64,000 nucleotides of DNA from positions 62,001 to 126,000 of the forward strand of contig NZ_JBHRSW010000043.1 of assembly GCF_042646125.1 (NCBI RefSeq). Reading direction: 5' to 3'. This DNA is from Glaciecola flavus. Its GTDB lineage: Bacteria > Pseudomonadota > Gammaproteobacteria > Enterobacterales > Alteromonadaceae. How positions within the stretch are numbered: the stretch's first letter is position 1; every line of letters begins with the position of its first letter. This document shows, one piece after another, positions 17,282 through 24,688 of this stretch. The notes below the pieces were generated by a model, which saw only the letters and a program-made list of their open reading frames with translations, did not search any database and was not told the DNA's origin. The translations under genes and the position numbers were made by a program.

Positions 17282-18133
17282 TTACCTACTACGTGTTACT
17301 ACAACCTTTGCTGTTGGGTTATCAAATCTATCACTTTGATTTAGTACCGAAGTGGATAAACCCTCTTTACTAGGATCATCTGCATTCATCGCGGTGACAA
17401 CGCCTGCGTGTACCCGAACTGCGTCAATCAAATCGTCACGCACCTCGCTAAAACCAGCAGCTGCACCACCACCTCCGGCTGCGACGGCGGCTGGTCCGGG
17501 CATCGTATCGGCGGTTTCTGTATTCGCTTCTGTACCTGCATCCCAAGTGATGGTTGTGAAAGCAATGCTTTCTCCAATTTCCATATTGCTGATATCGTAT
17601 GCGGTGACACCAGTAAAGGCATCGTTAGTATCGATTAGCATAGATGTTACCGTTAGATGTAGGTTATCTGCATCTAACGCCGGCACCACTAATGTCACAA
17701 TATCGCTTTGCTTGCCTGGAGGAATAGGCCCTGTTCCTGGAGCAGCATCCAAGAACTGAATGGCATCTTGTGCTTCACTAATTACCATTGCAGGGCTACC
17801 GCCTTCAGCTAATACTTCAATCCCGATAGAAGCAGGTTTACCTTCTTTAAATGCATAATACCCAGGTTCATGAGCAATAACTGCAAGCGGTGCCAAAGGC
17901 TGCCCGTGCGTCAGATTTTTAACCACTATATTATAGGTCGCTAAACTACCACTTGGTCCCTCAGGCCCTTGATCGCCTTGAGGTCCTTGTGGACCTTCAG
18001 GCCCAGCCGGACCTTGCTCACCCTGAGGTCCAGTGGGTCCTTGTGGACCGGTCGCACCGTCATCACCGCTACAAGCAGCTAAAACACTTACGCCGAGAGC
18101 GATGACTAGAGTTTTTAACTTAAAATCTTTCAT
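17282..18133 (-). CDS. Spondin-domain lipoprotein with collagen-like stalk
   Basis: 283 residues. Signal peptide with lipobox LAAC (Cys21), then about 13 Gly-X-Y triplets (residues 24-62, rich in GPQ, GPE and GPA) forming a collagen-like stalk, then a spondin_N-type domain (about 66-283) with the pattern YNIVVKNLTHGQPLAPL, a central TSMLIDTNDAFTGV and a Gly/Ala-rich insertion. Predicted membrane-anchored, surface-exposed or periplasmic; the spondin fold suggests adhesion or matrix interaction. It follows its paralogue after 15 nt, so they should be co-transcribed, and both end with a basic strand (AKVVVTRSR here). Confidence 0.82.
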   Translation of the reverse strand: MKDFKLKTLVIALGVSVLAACSGDDGATGPQGPTGPQGEQGPAGPEGPQGPQGDQGPEGPSGSLATYNIVVKNLTHGQPLAPLAVIAHEPGYYAFKEGKPASIGIEVLAEGGSPAMVISEAQDAIQFLDAAPGTGPIPPGKQSDIVTLVVPALDADNLHLTVTSMLIDTNDAFTGVTAYDISNMEIGESIAFTTITWDAGTEANTETADTMPGPAAVAAGGGGAAAGFSEVRDDLIDAVRVHAGVVTAMNADDPSKEGLSTSVLNQSDRFDNPTAKVVVTRSR

Positions 18134-18148
18134 GCCATACCCCTTAGC

Positions 18149-18991
18149 TTAAGATGCTGGAACAACAATGGTCACTTTTGCAACAGGGTTTAACCATCTG
18201 TGAATAGTAGAATTGAGATCACTTGCACCTTCTGTAGCTGACGTGTCTCCCAAGGTATTTCTGTGAACATGAATGGGACCGTCCGTACCATCGATAACCT
18301 CAGTTGCGACGCCCAAAGCATTGCCTTCAGCATCGATTCCTACTTTTGCGCCAACACCAGAGCCACCCACACTCATTGAGGGCATAACAGGTGGTGCACC
18401 GGCACCGGCTACGCCAGGCGCACCAAATCCACCAAGTGGGGTTCCCCCTTCAGCTGAAATATCTGTTCGTAAGCTATTTAATTCGTCGTTTAACTCAGTA
18501 CCCGCATCGTATGCATTTAAATAATAATGGTAAGTACCGGGTGCAGTGGGTATTTCAATACTATCCATGCCAACAAATGCATCATTTGTTGGAATTAGCA
18601 TAGTGGCTAATGATAGCAATGGCTTATCCATTGTGTCGAAGGTGTAGGTCAAAGTAGTCGCTGGTGCAACTAAACCACCAAATTTATGCCAAGTATTGGA
18701 GCCATTATCTGAATCGGCTGGACCAAGCGCAGATTCAAAATTTTGACCGATAGAATTTGCATCATCTGAATCGTCTATCACACCGGCTTCAGCTAACCAA
18801 GTGAGAGGGGTAGAAGCCTCTTCACCTACTTCGTAAATATCAGCTGCATCAGTGTGCGCTACAACTAAACGCGGTGTAAAATAATTGCCCTGTGTTAAGT
18901 TTGTAATACTCAGTTCTATTTCGACAGCTTGCGCAGTCGCAACAGATGCAAAACTTACAGCTGCAAATGCAGCAAATTTACGTAATTTCAT
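18149..18991 (-). CDS. Secreted spondin-domain protein
   Basis: 280 residues with a standard signal peptide cleaved near AQA (about residue 22). The mature part shows the same spondin_N layout as the downstream lipoprotein: IELSITNLTQGNYFTPRLVVAHT, a middle LATMLIPTNDAFVGMDSI, a Gly/Ala/Pro-rich insertion (about 190-220), and WLNPVAKVTIVVP at the end. Lacking a lipobox and collagen stalk, it is probably periplasmic or released. First gene of a two-gene unit with a terminator at 17225-17251. The exact role is unknown. Confidence 0.8.
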   Translation of the reverse strand: MKLRKFAAFAAVSFASVATAQAVEIELSITNLTQGNYFTPRLVVAHTDAADIYEVGEEASTPLTWLAEAGVIDDSDDANSIGQNFESALGPADSDNGSNTWHKFGGLVAPATTLTYTFDTMDKPLLSLATMLIPTNDAFVGMDSIEIPTAPGTYHYYLNAYDAGTELNDELNSLRTDISAEGGTPLGGFGAPGVAGAGAPPVMPSMSVGGSGVGAKVGIDAEGNALGVATEVIDGTDGPIHVHRNTLGDTSATEGASDLNSTIHRWLNPVAKVTIVVPAS

Positions 18992-19182
18992 TCTTTGCTT
19001 CCTGTGGTTAAATTCATTGTGTTTGAGTAACGAATTTAGTTTGGAAGGAAATTCTCACGTAATTGTCACATTGTATTCACAATTTTATTTTTATTTCTTG
19101 TCAAATTAATCAAGATTGAACTAGAGAGGAAACTTTTACAGAGGCAGGAAACTAGGGGGGAATTAACAAACGTTTGATAACA

Positions 19183-19208
19183 AAAAAGGTTGCCGAGGCA
19201 ACCTTTTT
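19183..19208 (-). terminator. Rho-independent terminator of the S10 operon
   Basis: Perfect 12-bp stem AAAAAGGTTGCC / GGCAACCTTTTT with a 2-nt loop, T-rich on the minus strand, 22 nt after the rpsQ stop codon. It closes the S10 operon here instead of leading into rplN. Confidence 0.92.
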
Positions 19209-19229
19209 ATACGACTAGTAAAGCAAAAA

Positions 19230-19490
19230 TTAAATAATTGTTGCTTTCTCTACAACGTCAACCAAAGTCCAAGTTTTACTCTTAGAAATTGGACGACACT
19301 CACGTAGAGTCACTGTATCACCAATATTACAAACATTGGCTTCGTCGTGTGCGTGTACTTTAGTAGAACGCTTAATGAACTTACCGTAAATTGGGTGCTT
19401 CACGCGACGCTCAATTACAACAGTAATAGACTTGTCCATTTTGTTACTGGTAACACGACCTTGAACTGTACGGATTTTTTGTTCAGACAT
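19230..19490 (-). CDS. rpsQ: 30S ribosomal protein S17
   Basis: Primary 16S rRNA binder of the small subunit. 86 residues, full length, with the family pattern RTVQGRVTSNKMDKSITVVIERRVKHPIYGKFI and GDTVTLRECRPISKSKTW. Its start overlaps the rpmC stop (TAATG). Last gene of the operon, followed by a strong terminator; rplN, normally next in related genomes, is absent. Confidence 0.97.
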   Translation of the reverse strand: MSEQKIRTVQGRVTSNKMDKSITVVIERRVKHPIYGKFIKRSTKVHAHDEANVCNIGDTVTLRECRPISKSKTWTLVDVVEKATII

Positions 19491-19681
19491 TACGCACCTG
19501 CCTTTTCAGTTAAAAGTGTTTTCACACGTGCGATGCTGCGACGTACCGTTCTGAGTTGGTCAGTTTTTTCAAGTTGACCAGTAGAGTGTTGCATGCGCAA
19601 GTTAAACTGCTCACGGAGCAAGTTTAACAACTCAGCATTCAACTCTTCTACACTCTTTTCTCTTAGTTCTGTCGCTTTCAT
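19490..19681 (-). CDS. rpmC: 50S ribosomal protein L29
   Basis: Small helical 23S-binding protein at the exit tunnel, a docking neighbour for SRP and trigger factor. 63 residues with MKATELREKSVEELNAEL and the basic RRSIARVKTLLTE end, typical length. Overlaps both neighbours by a TAATG junction, implying coupled translation with rplP and rpsQ. Confidence 0.97.
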   Translation of the reverse strand: MKATELREKSVEELNAELLNLLREQFNLRMQHSTGQLEKTDQLRTVRRSIARVKTLLTEKAGA

Positions 19682-20094
19682 TACATCACCGTCCGAGTTA
19701 CAAAGGTTGTTTTAAACGGCAATTTAGCAGCTGCAAGTGCAAATGCTTCACGCGCCAATTGTTCTGGTACACCTTCCATTTCGTATAAAACACGACCTGG
19801 TTGAATTTGGCATACCCAGTATTCAACGTTACCTTTACCTTTACCTTGACGAACCTCAAGAGGCTTCTCGGTAATTGGCTTATCAGGAAAAACGCGAATC
19901 CAGATTTTACCTTGACGTTTTACGTGACGAGTCATAGCTCGACGTGCCGCTTCGATTTGGCGAGCAGTCATACGACCACGGCCAATAGCTTTTAGGCCAA
20001 ATGTACCGAAACTTACCTTGCCACCGGCAATTGCAAGACCACGGTTACGACCTTTATGCTGTTTACGAAATTTCGTACGCTTTGGTTGTAACAT
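19681..20094 (-). CDS. rplP: 50S ribosomal protein L16
   Basis: Late-assembling large-subunit protein near the A-site tRNA elbow. 137 residues with the hallmark start MLQPKRTKFRKQHKGRNRG, the AIEAARRAMTRH-like helix and the conserved GKGKGNVEYWV segment. Two bases separate it from the rpsC stop; it overlaps rpmC by one base. Confidence 0.97.
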   Translation of the reverse strand: MLQPKRTKFRKQHKGRNRGLAIAGGKVSFGTFGLKAIGRGRMTARQIEAARRAMTRHVKRQGKIWIRVFPDKPITEKPLEVRQGKGKGNVEYWVCQIQPGRVLYEMEGVPEQLAREAFALAAAKLPFKTTFVTRTVM

Positions 20095-20096
20095 TA

Positions 20097-20801
20097 TTAG
20101 CCCTCTCGCTTAGCGCCACGGCCTTTCTTCTTTTGAGGTGCAGGAGCGGGTTGCTCTTGCTGGAGCGGCAAACCACCCAACACTTCACCTTTAAAGATCC
20201 AGACTTTAACGCCAATGATACCGTAAGTAGTCAGTGCTTCTGAGGTAGCGTAGTCGATGTCAGCACGGAAAGTGTGTAGTGGAACACGACCTTCACGATA
20301 CCATTCGCTACGAGCAATCTCAGCACCACCAAGACGACCGCTTACTTCTACTTTGATACCTAGTGCACCAATGCGCATTGCATTTTGTACCGCACGCTTC
20401 ATAGCACGACGGAACATAACACGACGCTCTAACTGACTTGAAATGCTGTCAGCTACTAGTTGTGCATCTAGTTCAGGCTTGCGAACTTCAGCAATATTCA
20501 CTTGCGCAGGTACACCTGTTAGCTTAGTGATATAATTGCGAAGTTTCTCTACGTCCTCACCTTTCTTACCGATAACAACACCAGGGCGAGCAGTGTGTAT
20601 AGTCACACGGATGCTTTTTGCTGGACGTTCGATAACGATTTTAGAAAGAGACGCGTTTTTAAGTTCTTTCGTCAAGTACTGACGTACTTGATGATCGCTG
20701 TATAAATTGTCGGCATATTCTGCTGTATTAGCGTACCAAGTTGAATTCCATGGCTTGCTGATACCCAGGCGTATACCGGTAGGATGAACCTTCTGTCCCA
20801 T
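20097..20801 (-). CDS. rpsC: 30S ribosomal protein S3
   Basis: Head protein of the small subunit lining the mRNA entry channel. 234 residues with MGQKVHPTGIRLGI at the start, a KH type 2 domain with the VVIGKKGEDVEKL loop (GxxG motif), the C-terminal GGAEIARSEWYREGRVPLHT block and a short Pro/Gln and Lys-rich tail. Nine bases after rplV. Confidence 0.97.
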   Translation of the reverse strand: MGQKVHPTGIRLGISKPWNSTWYANTAEYADNLYSDHQVRQYLTKELKNASLSKIVIERPAKSIRVTIHTARPGVVIGKKGEDVEKLRNYITKLTGVPAQVNIAEVRKPELDAQLVADSISSQLERRVMFRRAMKRAVQNAMRIGALGIKVEVSGRLGGAEIARSEWYREGRVPLHTFRADIDYATSEALTTYGIIGVKVWIFKGEVLGGLPLQQEQPAPAPQKKKGRGAKREG

Positions 20802-20810
20802 AATCTACTC

Positions 20811-21143
20811 CTAGTTATCCGCCACAACCACAGTAATGTGACTGCTACGCTTGAAAATACGATCAGCACGGCCTTTGGCACGTGGCTTAATACGCTTCAT
20901 AGTTGGGCCTTCGTCAACAAAGACTTTTGCGACAGTCAATTCATCGATGTCTGCGCCTTCATTGTTTTCAGCATTCGCGATAGCAGATTCAAGAACTTTT
21001 TTGACTAAGCCAGCGCTTTTCTTAGGGCTGTAGCTCAAAAGCTCAAGTGCTTTTTCTACGTGCAACCCACGAATTTGATCTGCAACTAAGCGTGCTTTTT
21101 GAGCCGACGTACGAGCAAAACGGTGTTTAGCTAATGCTTCCAT
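20811..21143 (-). CDS. rplV: 50S ribosomal protein L22
   Basis: Large-subunit protein whose beta-hairpin lines the peptide exit tunnel. 110 residues; it begins MEALAKHRFARTSAQKARLV and ends with the extended loop KRIKPRAKGRADRIFKRSSH that carries macrolide-resistance positions in other bacteria. Between rpsS and rpsC, gaps of 9-12 nt. Confidence 0.97.
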   Translation of the reverse strand: MEALAKHRFARTSAQKARLVADQIRGLHVEKALELLSYSPKKSAGLVKKVLESAIANAENNEGADIDELTVAKVFVDEGPTMKRIKPRAKGRADRIFKRSSHITVVVADN

Positions 21144-21155
21144 TTTTATCTCCGA

Positions 21156-21431
21156 TTAACGTTTGGCTTTCTTATCCGCGACATGGCCACGGTAAGTACG
21201 CGTAGGCGCAAATTCGCCCAATTTATGACCAACCATCTCGTCACTGACATATACAGGAACGTGCTGGCGACCGTTATGGACCGCAATGGTCAACCCAATC
21301 ATATCTGGGATGATCATGGAGCGACGAGACCAAGTTTTAATTGGTTTTTTGTCGCCCTTTTCCACTGCAGCCTCTACCTTCTTCAGCAAGTGCAGGTCAA
21401 TAAAAGGACCTTTCTTGAGAGAACGTGGCAT
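21156..21431 (-). CDS. rpsS: 30S ribosomal protein S19
   Basis: Small-subunit head protein pairing with S13 near the decoding site. 91 residues with MPRSLKKGPFIDLHLLKKV and the highly conserved GHKLGEFAPTRTYRGH. Standard order rplB-rpsS-rplV, 15 nt after rplB. Confidence 0.97.
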   Translation of the reverse strand: MPRSLKKGPFIDLHLLKKVEAAVEKGDKKPIKTWSRRSMIIPDMIGLTIAVHNGRQHVPVYVSDEMVGHKLGEFAPTRTYRGHVADKKAKR

Positions 21432-21446
21432 GGTGAATCCTCGCTA

Positions 21447-22271
21447 TTACTTGTTACGACGACGTACGATAAGCTTATCAGTACGCTTGTTGCTTCGGGT
21501 TTTCTTACCTTTAGTAGGAACACCCCAAGGAGTTACTGGGTGACGGCCACCAGATGTACGACCTTCACCACCACCGTGTGGGTGGTCAACCGGGTTCATG
21601 GCAACACCACGAACTGTTGGACGAATACCTCTCCAACGCGTTGCACCAGCTTTACCAAGTGAACGAAGCATGTGCTCAGCGTTACCTACTTCACCGATAG
21701 TCGCTCGGCAATCAGATAATACTTTACGTACTTCACCTGAACGTAGACGAAGCGTAACATAAGTACCTTCACGAGCTAGGATCTGTGCGTAAGCACCAGC
21801 AGAACGTGCAATTTGTGCACCTTTGCCAGGCTTCATTTCAATGGCGTGAACTGTTGTACCAACAGGCATGTTGCGCATAGGCATAGCATTACCTGCTTTA
21901 ATAGGTGCATCAGAACCAGATTGTACTGCATCGCCAGCTTGTGCCCCTTTTGGTGCCAAGATGTAACGACGCTCACCGTCTGCATAAAGCACTAAAGCAA
22001 TGTTTGCAGAACGGTTAGGATCATATTCTAAACGCTCAATTTTAGCCGGTATCCCGTCTTTATTGCGTTTAAAATCGATGATACGGTAGTGTTGCTTATG
22101 ACCACCACCGATATGGCGAACGGTAATTCGACCATTGTTATTACGACCACCGCTTTTGCTGTTTTTGTCTAGCAAAGGTGCATGAGGTGCGCCTTTGTGT
22201 AGATCAGGGTTGACTACCTGAACGACGTGACGACGACCAGCAGAAGTAGGTTTAGCTTTCATTAATGGCAT
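21447..22271 (-). CDS. rplB: 50S ribosomal protein L2
   Basis: Core protein at the peptidyl transferase region, needed for subunit joining. 274 residues with KPTSAGRRHVVQVVNPDLHK, KSGGRNNNGRITVRHIGGGHK, and the near-invariant C-terminal VAMNPVDHPHGGGEGRTSGG that contains the histidine close to the catalytic centre. Twelve bases after rplW. Confidence 0.97.
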   Translation of the reverse strand: MPLMKAKPTSAGRRHVVQVVNPDLHKGAPHAPLLDKNSKSGGRNNNGRITVRHIGGGHKQHYRIIDFKRNKDGIPAKIERLEYDPNRSANIALVLYADGERRYILAPKGAQAGDAVQSGSDAPIKAGNAMPMRNMPVGTTVHAIEMKPGKGAQIARSAGAYAQILAREGTYVTLRLRSGEVRKVLSDCRATIGEVGNAEHMLRSLGKAGATRWRGIRPTVRGVAMNPVDHPHGGGEGRTSGGRHPVTPWGVPTKGKKTRSNKRTDKLIVRRRNK

Positions 22272-22282
22272 GTCTAATCCCC

Positions 22283-22585
22283 TTACTCAGCAGCCGCACC
22301 GACGAAGTCGATATCTTGACCTTCTTTAAGTAAAACATACGCTTTTTTCCAATCGCTACGTTTACCCATTCTTTGGCCATGACGCTTAACTTTGCCTTTG
22401 CAATTAACTGTACGAACAGATTTCACTTCAACTTCAAACAACTTTTCAACCGCAGCTTTAATCTCAAGTTTGTTCGCATCTTTTGCAACTTTAAATACAA
22501 ACGTGTTTGCATCTTCAGCAGCAAGTGTTGATTTTTCTGAAACATGAGGTGCTAAAAGCACTTTTAATAAACGTTCTTCGTTCAT
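22283..22585 (-). CDS. rplW: 50S ribosomal protein L23
   Basis: Exit-tunnel rim protein, main docking site of trigger factor and SRP. 100 residues with LKVLLAPHVSEKSTLAAE and the VEVKSVRTVNCKGKVKRHG strand. Its ATG overlaps the rplD stop by 4 nt (ATGA). Confidence 0.97.
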   Translation of the reverse strand: MNEERLLKVLLAPHVSEKSTLAAEDANTFVFKVAKDANKLEIKAAVEKLFEVEVKSVRTVNCKGKVKRHGQRMGKRSDWKKAYVLLKEGQDIDFVGAAAE

Positions 22586-23187
22586 GCTAAAGACTCCTCA
22601 AGTTGCTTGACTGCATCTGCTGTCATTAGTACTTTTTCAAAAGCAATAAGACTCACAGGGTCGATACCTTGAACATCACGAACGTCAACTTTGTAAAGGT
22701 TACGTGCAGACAAGAAAAGGTTCTCATCTAATTCGCCTGTAACAATCAATACATCGTTCAGTTCTAGTGCGTTAAGTTTAGACAGAAGCTCTTTAGTTTT
22801 TGGTGCTTCAACACCGAACTTCTCTACAACCACTAAACGTTCCTGACGTACCAACTCGGAGAGGATGCTCTTTATCGCACCACGGTACATCTTTTTATTT
22901 ACTTTTTGCTCGAAGTTACGAGGCTTAGCCGCAAAAGCGCGACCACCGCCAACCCAAATTGGGCTGCGGATTGTACCAGCACGTGCACGGCCAGTACCTT
23001 TTTGACGCCATGGTTTTTTACCACCACCGCGAACTTCTGAGCGAGTTTTTTGCGCTTTAGTACCTTGACGAGCACCAGCACCATAAGCCACAACGACTTG
23101 ATGTACTAACGCTTCGTTGAATTCACGTCCAAAAGTGGCGTCTGATACTTCAAGAGCGCTGTTAGCGTCTTTCAATGTTAATTCCAT
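22582..23187 (-). CDS. rplD: 50S ribosomal protein L4 and S10-operon regulator
   Basis: Large-subunit protein with a tunnel loop; in enterobacteria it also represses the S10 operon by binding the mRNA leader, affecting both translation and transcription. 201 residues, usual length, with the tunnel loop at TRSEVRGGGKKPWRQKGTGRARAG and the C-terminal helix LMTADAVKQLEESLA. The structured leader upstream of rpsJ here is consistent with the same feedback, but the L4 site was not proven. Confidence 0.97.
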   Translation of the reverse strand: MELTLKDANSALEVSDATFGREFNEALVHQVVVAYGAGARQGTKAQKTRSEVRGGGKKPWRQKGTGRARAGTIRSPIWVGGGRAFAAKPRNFEQKVNKKMYRGAIKSILSELVRQERLVVVEKFGVEAPKTKELLSKLNALELNDVLIVTGELDENLFLSARNLYKVDVRDVQGIDPVSLIAFEKVLMTADAVKQLEESLA

Positions 23188-23204
23188 CAGTTCACTCCTA
23201 AACG

Positions 23205-23843
23205 TTATGCTTTAACAGCCGGCTTTACGACTACGTCGCTGCCAGTTGCGCCAGGTACAGCACCTTTAATTAATAAAAGGTTGTTTTCTGCATCAACACG
23301 TACTAGTTCCAAAGATTGCGTTGTCACTTGCTTGTTACCAAGTTGACCAGCCATTTTTTTACCTTTGAATACTTTACCTGGTGATTGGTTTTGACCAATT
23401 GAACCCGGTGCACGGTGAGACAAAGAGTTACCGTGAGTCATACGCTGAGAACTAAAATTCCAACGTTTGATCGCGCCAGCAAAACCTTTACCTTTAGAGG
23501 TACCCGCTACGTCTACTTTTTTGGTGTCATTGAAGATTTCAACAGTGATTTCACTGCCTACTTCTATTTCGGCACCTTCGCCATCATTTAGGCGGAATTC
23601 CCAAAGACCACGACCAGCTTCTACGCCAGCTTTTGCAAAGTGACCCGCTTGCGCTTTGTTCACGCGGTTCGCTTTTTTAGTGCCAGTGGTCACTTGCAGT
23701 GCGCGATAGCCGTCAACTTCGTCAGTACGTAACTGTGTTACACGGTTTGGGGTCGCTTCGATAACAGTCACAGGGATAGACGCACCATCTTCAGTGAAGA
23801 TACGAGTCATGCCTACTTTACGACCGATAAGACCAATCGACAT
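23205..23843 (-). CDS. rplC: 50S ribosomal protein L3
   Basis: Early-assembly 23S-binding protein reaching the peptidyl transferase centre. 212 residues with MSIGLIGRKVGMTRIFTEDG, the GFAGAIKRWNFSSQRMTHGNS loop and the glutamine of PGSIGQNQSPGKVFKGKKM that is methylated by PrmB in relatives. Second gene of the operon. Confidence 0.97.
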   Translation of the reverse strand: MSIGLIGRKVGMTRIFTEDGASIPVTVIEATPNRVTQLRTDEVDGYRALQVTTGTKKANRVNKAQAGHFAKAGVEAGRGLWEFRLNDGEGAEIEVGSEITVEIFNDTKKVDVAGTSKGKGFAGAIKRWNFSSQRMTHGNSLSHRAPGSIGQNQSPGKVFKGKKMAGQLGNKQVTTQSLELVRVDAENNLLLIKGAVPGATGSDVVVKPAVKA

Positions 23844-23862
23844 TGTTATTACCCTCTTCTTG

Positions 23863-24174
23863 TTAGCCTAGGCTGATTTGAACATCAACGCCGGCAGCCA
23901 AGTCCAATCTCATCAAAGCGTCAACTGTTTTGTCAGTTGGTTCAATGATATCTACTAAACGCTTATGCGTACGTATTTCGTATTGATCACGTGCGTCTTT
24001 ATTTACGTGAGGAGAAATCAACACGGTGTAACGCTCTTTGCGAGTAGGAAGTGGAATAGGTCCACTAACTTGTGCGCCAGTACGCTTAGCTGTGTCAACG
24101 ATCTCCGCCGTAGATTGATCGATCAACTTGTGATCAAACGCTTTAAGACGAATACGAATTCTTTGATTAGCCAT
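23863..24174 (-). CDS. rpsJ: 30S ribosomal protein S10 / NusE
   Basis: Small-subunit head protein; as NusE it also joins antitermination complexes and couples NusG to ribosomes. 103 residues with RIRIRLKAFDHKLIDQSTAEI and GPIPLPTRKERYTVL. First gene of the S10 operon; GGAG lies 9 nt before the ATG. It is preceded by a leader of roughly 265 nt with hairpins and a near-consensus promoter. Confidence 0.97.
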   Translation of the reverse strand: MANQRIRIRLKAFDHKLIDQSTAEIVDTAKRTGAQVSGPIPLPTRKERYTVLISPHVNKDARDQYEIRTHKRLVDIIEPTDKTVDALMRLDLAAGVDVQISLG

Positions 24175-24440
24175 CGATTAAGCTCCAATCGAAAGAACAA
24201 AAAAATTCACCTTTTCACTCCTTTAACTTTCTTATTAAAAGTTGGATGAAAAGATGTGCGTAAACCGATAACTCCTTATTGGAGTTCTGTTCATATGTCA
24301 GCTTGCTTTAGCGACAACCATTAAAATGCTTGTCATTTGGCGTGGTAAAAACCTAAAGAAGTGAAATCACTCATTGACCTAGAATTTTACCGCTAACTCA
24401 CGTCGCTAACTAAAAATCAACTTAGTCTGCTAGACAGTGG
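24175..24440 (-). promoter_or_regulatory. S10 operon 5' leader with hairpins
   Basis: Untranslated leader of about 265 nt. Three clear stems: GGTAAAA (24344-24350) with TTTTACC (24385-24391), enclosing AGTGA/TCACT (24360-24371); GACAA..CATT/AATG..TTGTC (24313-24334); and AACTCC/GGAGTT (24270-24286). In E. coli a comparable leader binds L4 to attenuate the operon; by position and structure this is the likely equivalent. L4 binding is an inference. Confidence 0.6.
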
Positions 24441-24446
24441 GCGCGA

Positions 24447-24474
24447 ATTATACAGGTATTGTCCTATTGGTCAA
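24447..24474 (-). promoter_or_regulatory. Predicted sigma-70 promoter of the S10 operon
   Basis: On the minus strand TTGACC (24474-24469) and a perfect TATAAT (24452-24447), 16 bp apart, with a GC-rich stretch after the -10 that resembles a stringent discriminator. It would start transcription near 24440. Strong match, fitting a ribosomal operon. Confidence 0.82.
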
Positions 24475-24529
24475 GCGTAAATATAGAATTTAACTTAATA
24501 ATATTTTTGCCCCTACGACGGCAGTTTAT

Positions 24530-24674
24530 CACGATGGGATGATACAGGGCAGTTCCCCTTACTTTTGTCGTAAAAACGCTACGAGTATGTCCATATTAAG
24601 CTTTAATTTTTCATCCATGAAAAATAAATTTTGCGACAAAAGTAAGGGGAACTGCCCTGTATTATCCCACCGTG
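24530..24674. repeat. Long-armed palindromic element, copy A
   Basis: 145-bp element: 41-bp inverted arms (24530-24570 and 24634-24674, two mismatches) around a 63-nt core. The core begins TAAAAACGCT, contains CGAGTATGTCC and the small palindrome TTTTTCATCCATGAAAAA, and ends AAATTTTG. It matches the core of copy B at 46741-46800 at about 53 of 61 aligned positions, while the arms are largely unlike those of copy B. It begins 15 nt past the TPR gene stop and lies upstream of the S10 promoter. No U-run, so not an ordinary terminator; no reading frame inside. Confidence 0.85.
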
Positions 24675-24688
24675 GGTAGTTTATGAAC

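Noticed and set aside
17944..18055. Tandem DNA repeat resembling a CRISPR or minisatellite
   Set aside because: It encodes the Gly-X-Y collagen-like triplets of the spondin lipoprotein; no spacers and in-frame throughout.
21183..21662. Open frame of 159 codons opposite rplB and rpsS
   Set aside because: It lies wholly antisense to highly conserved ribosomal genes with biased codon use, which keeps the opposite frames open; no family resemblance or ribosome site.
24530..24674. Element copy A as an insertion sequence or MITE with standard ends
   Set aside because: Arms differ from those of copy B, no transposase or target duplication was seen, so terminal inverted repeats of one family do not explain it.
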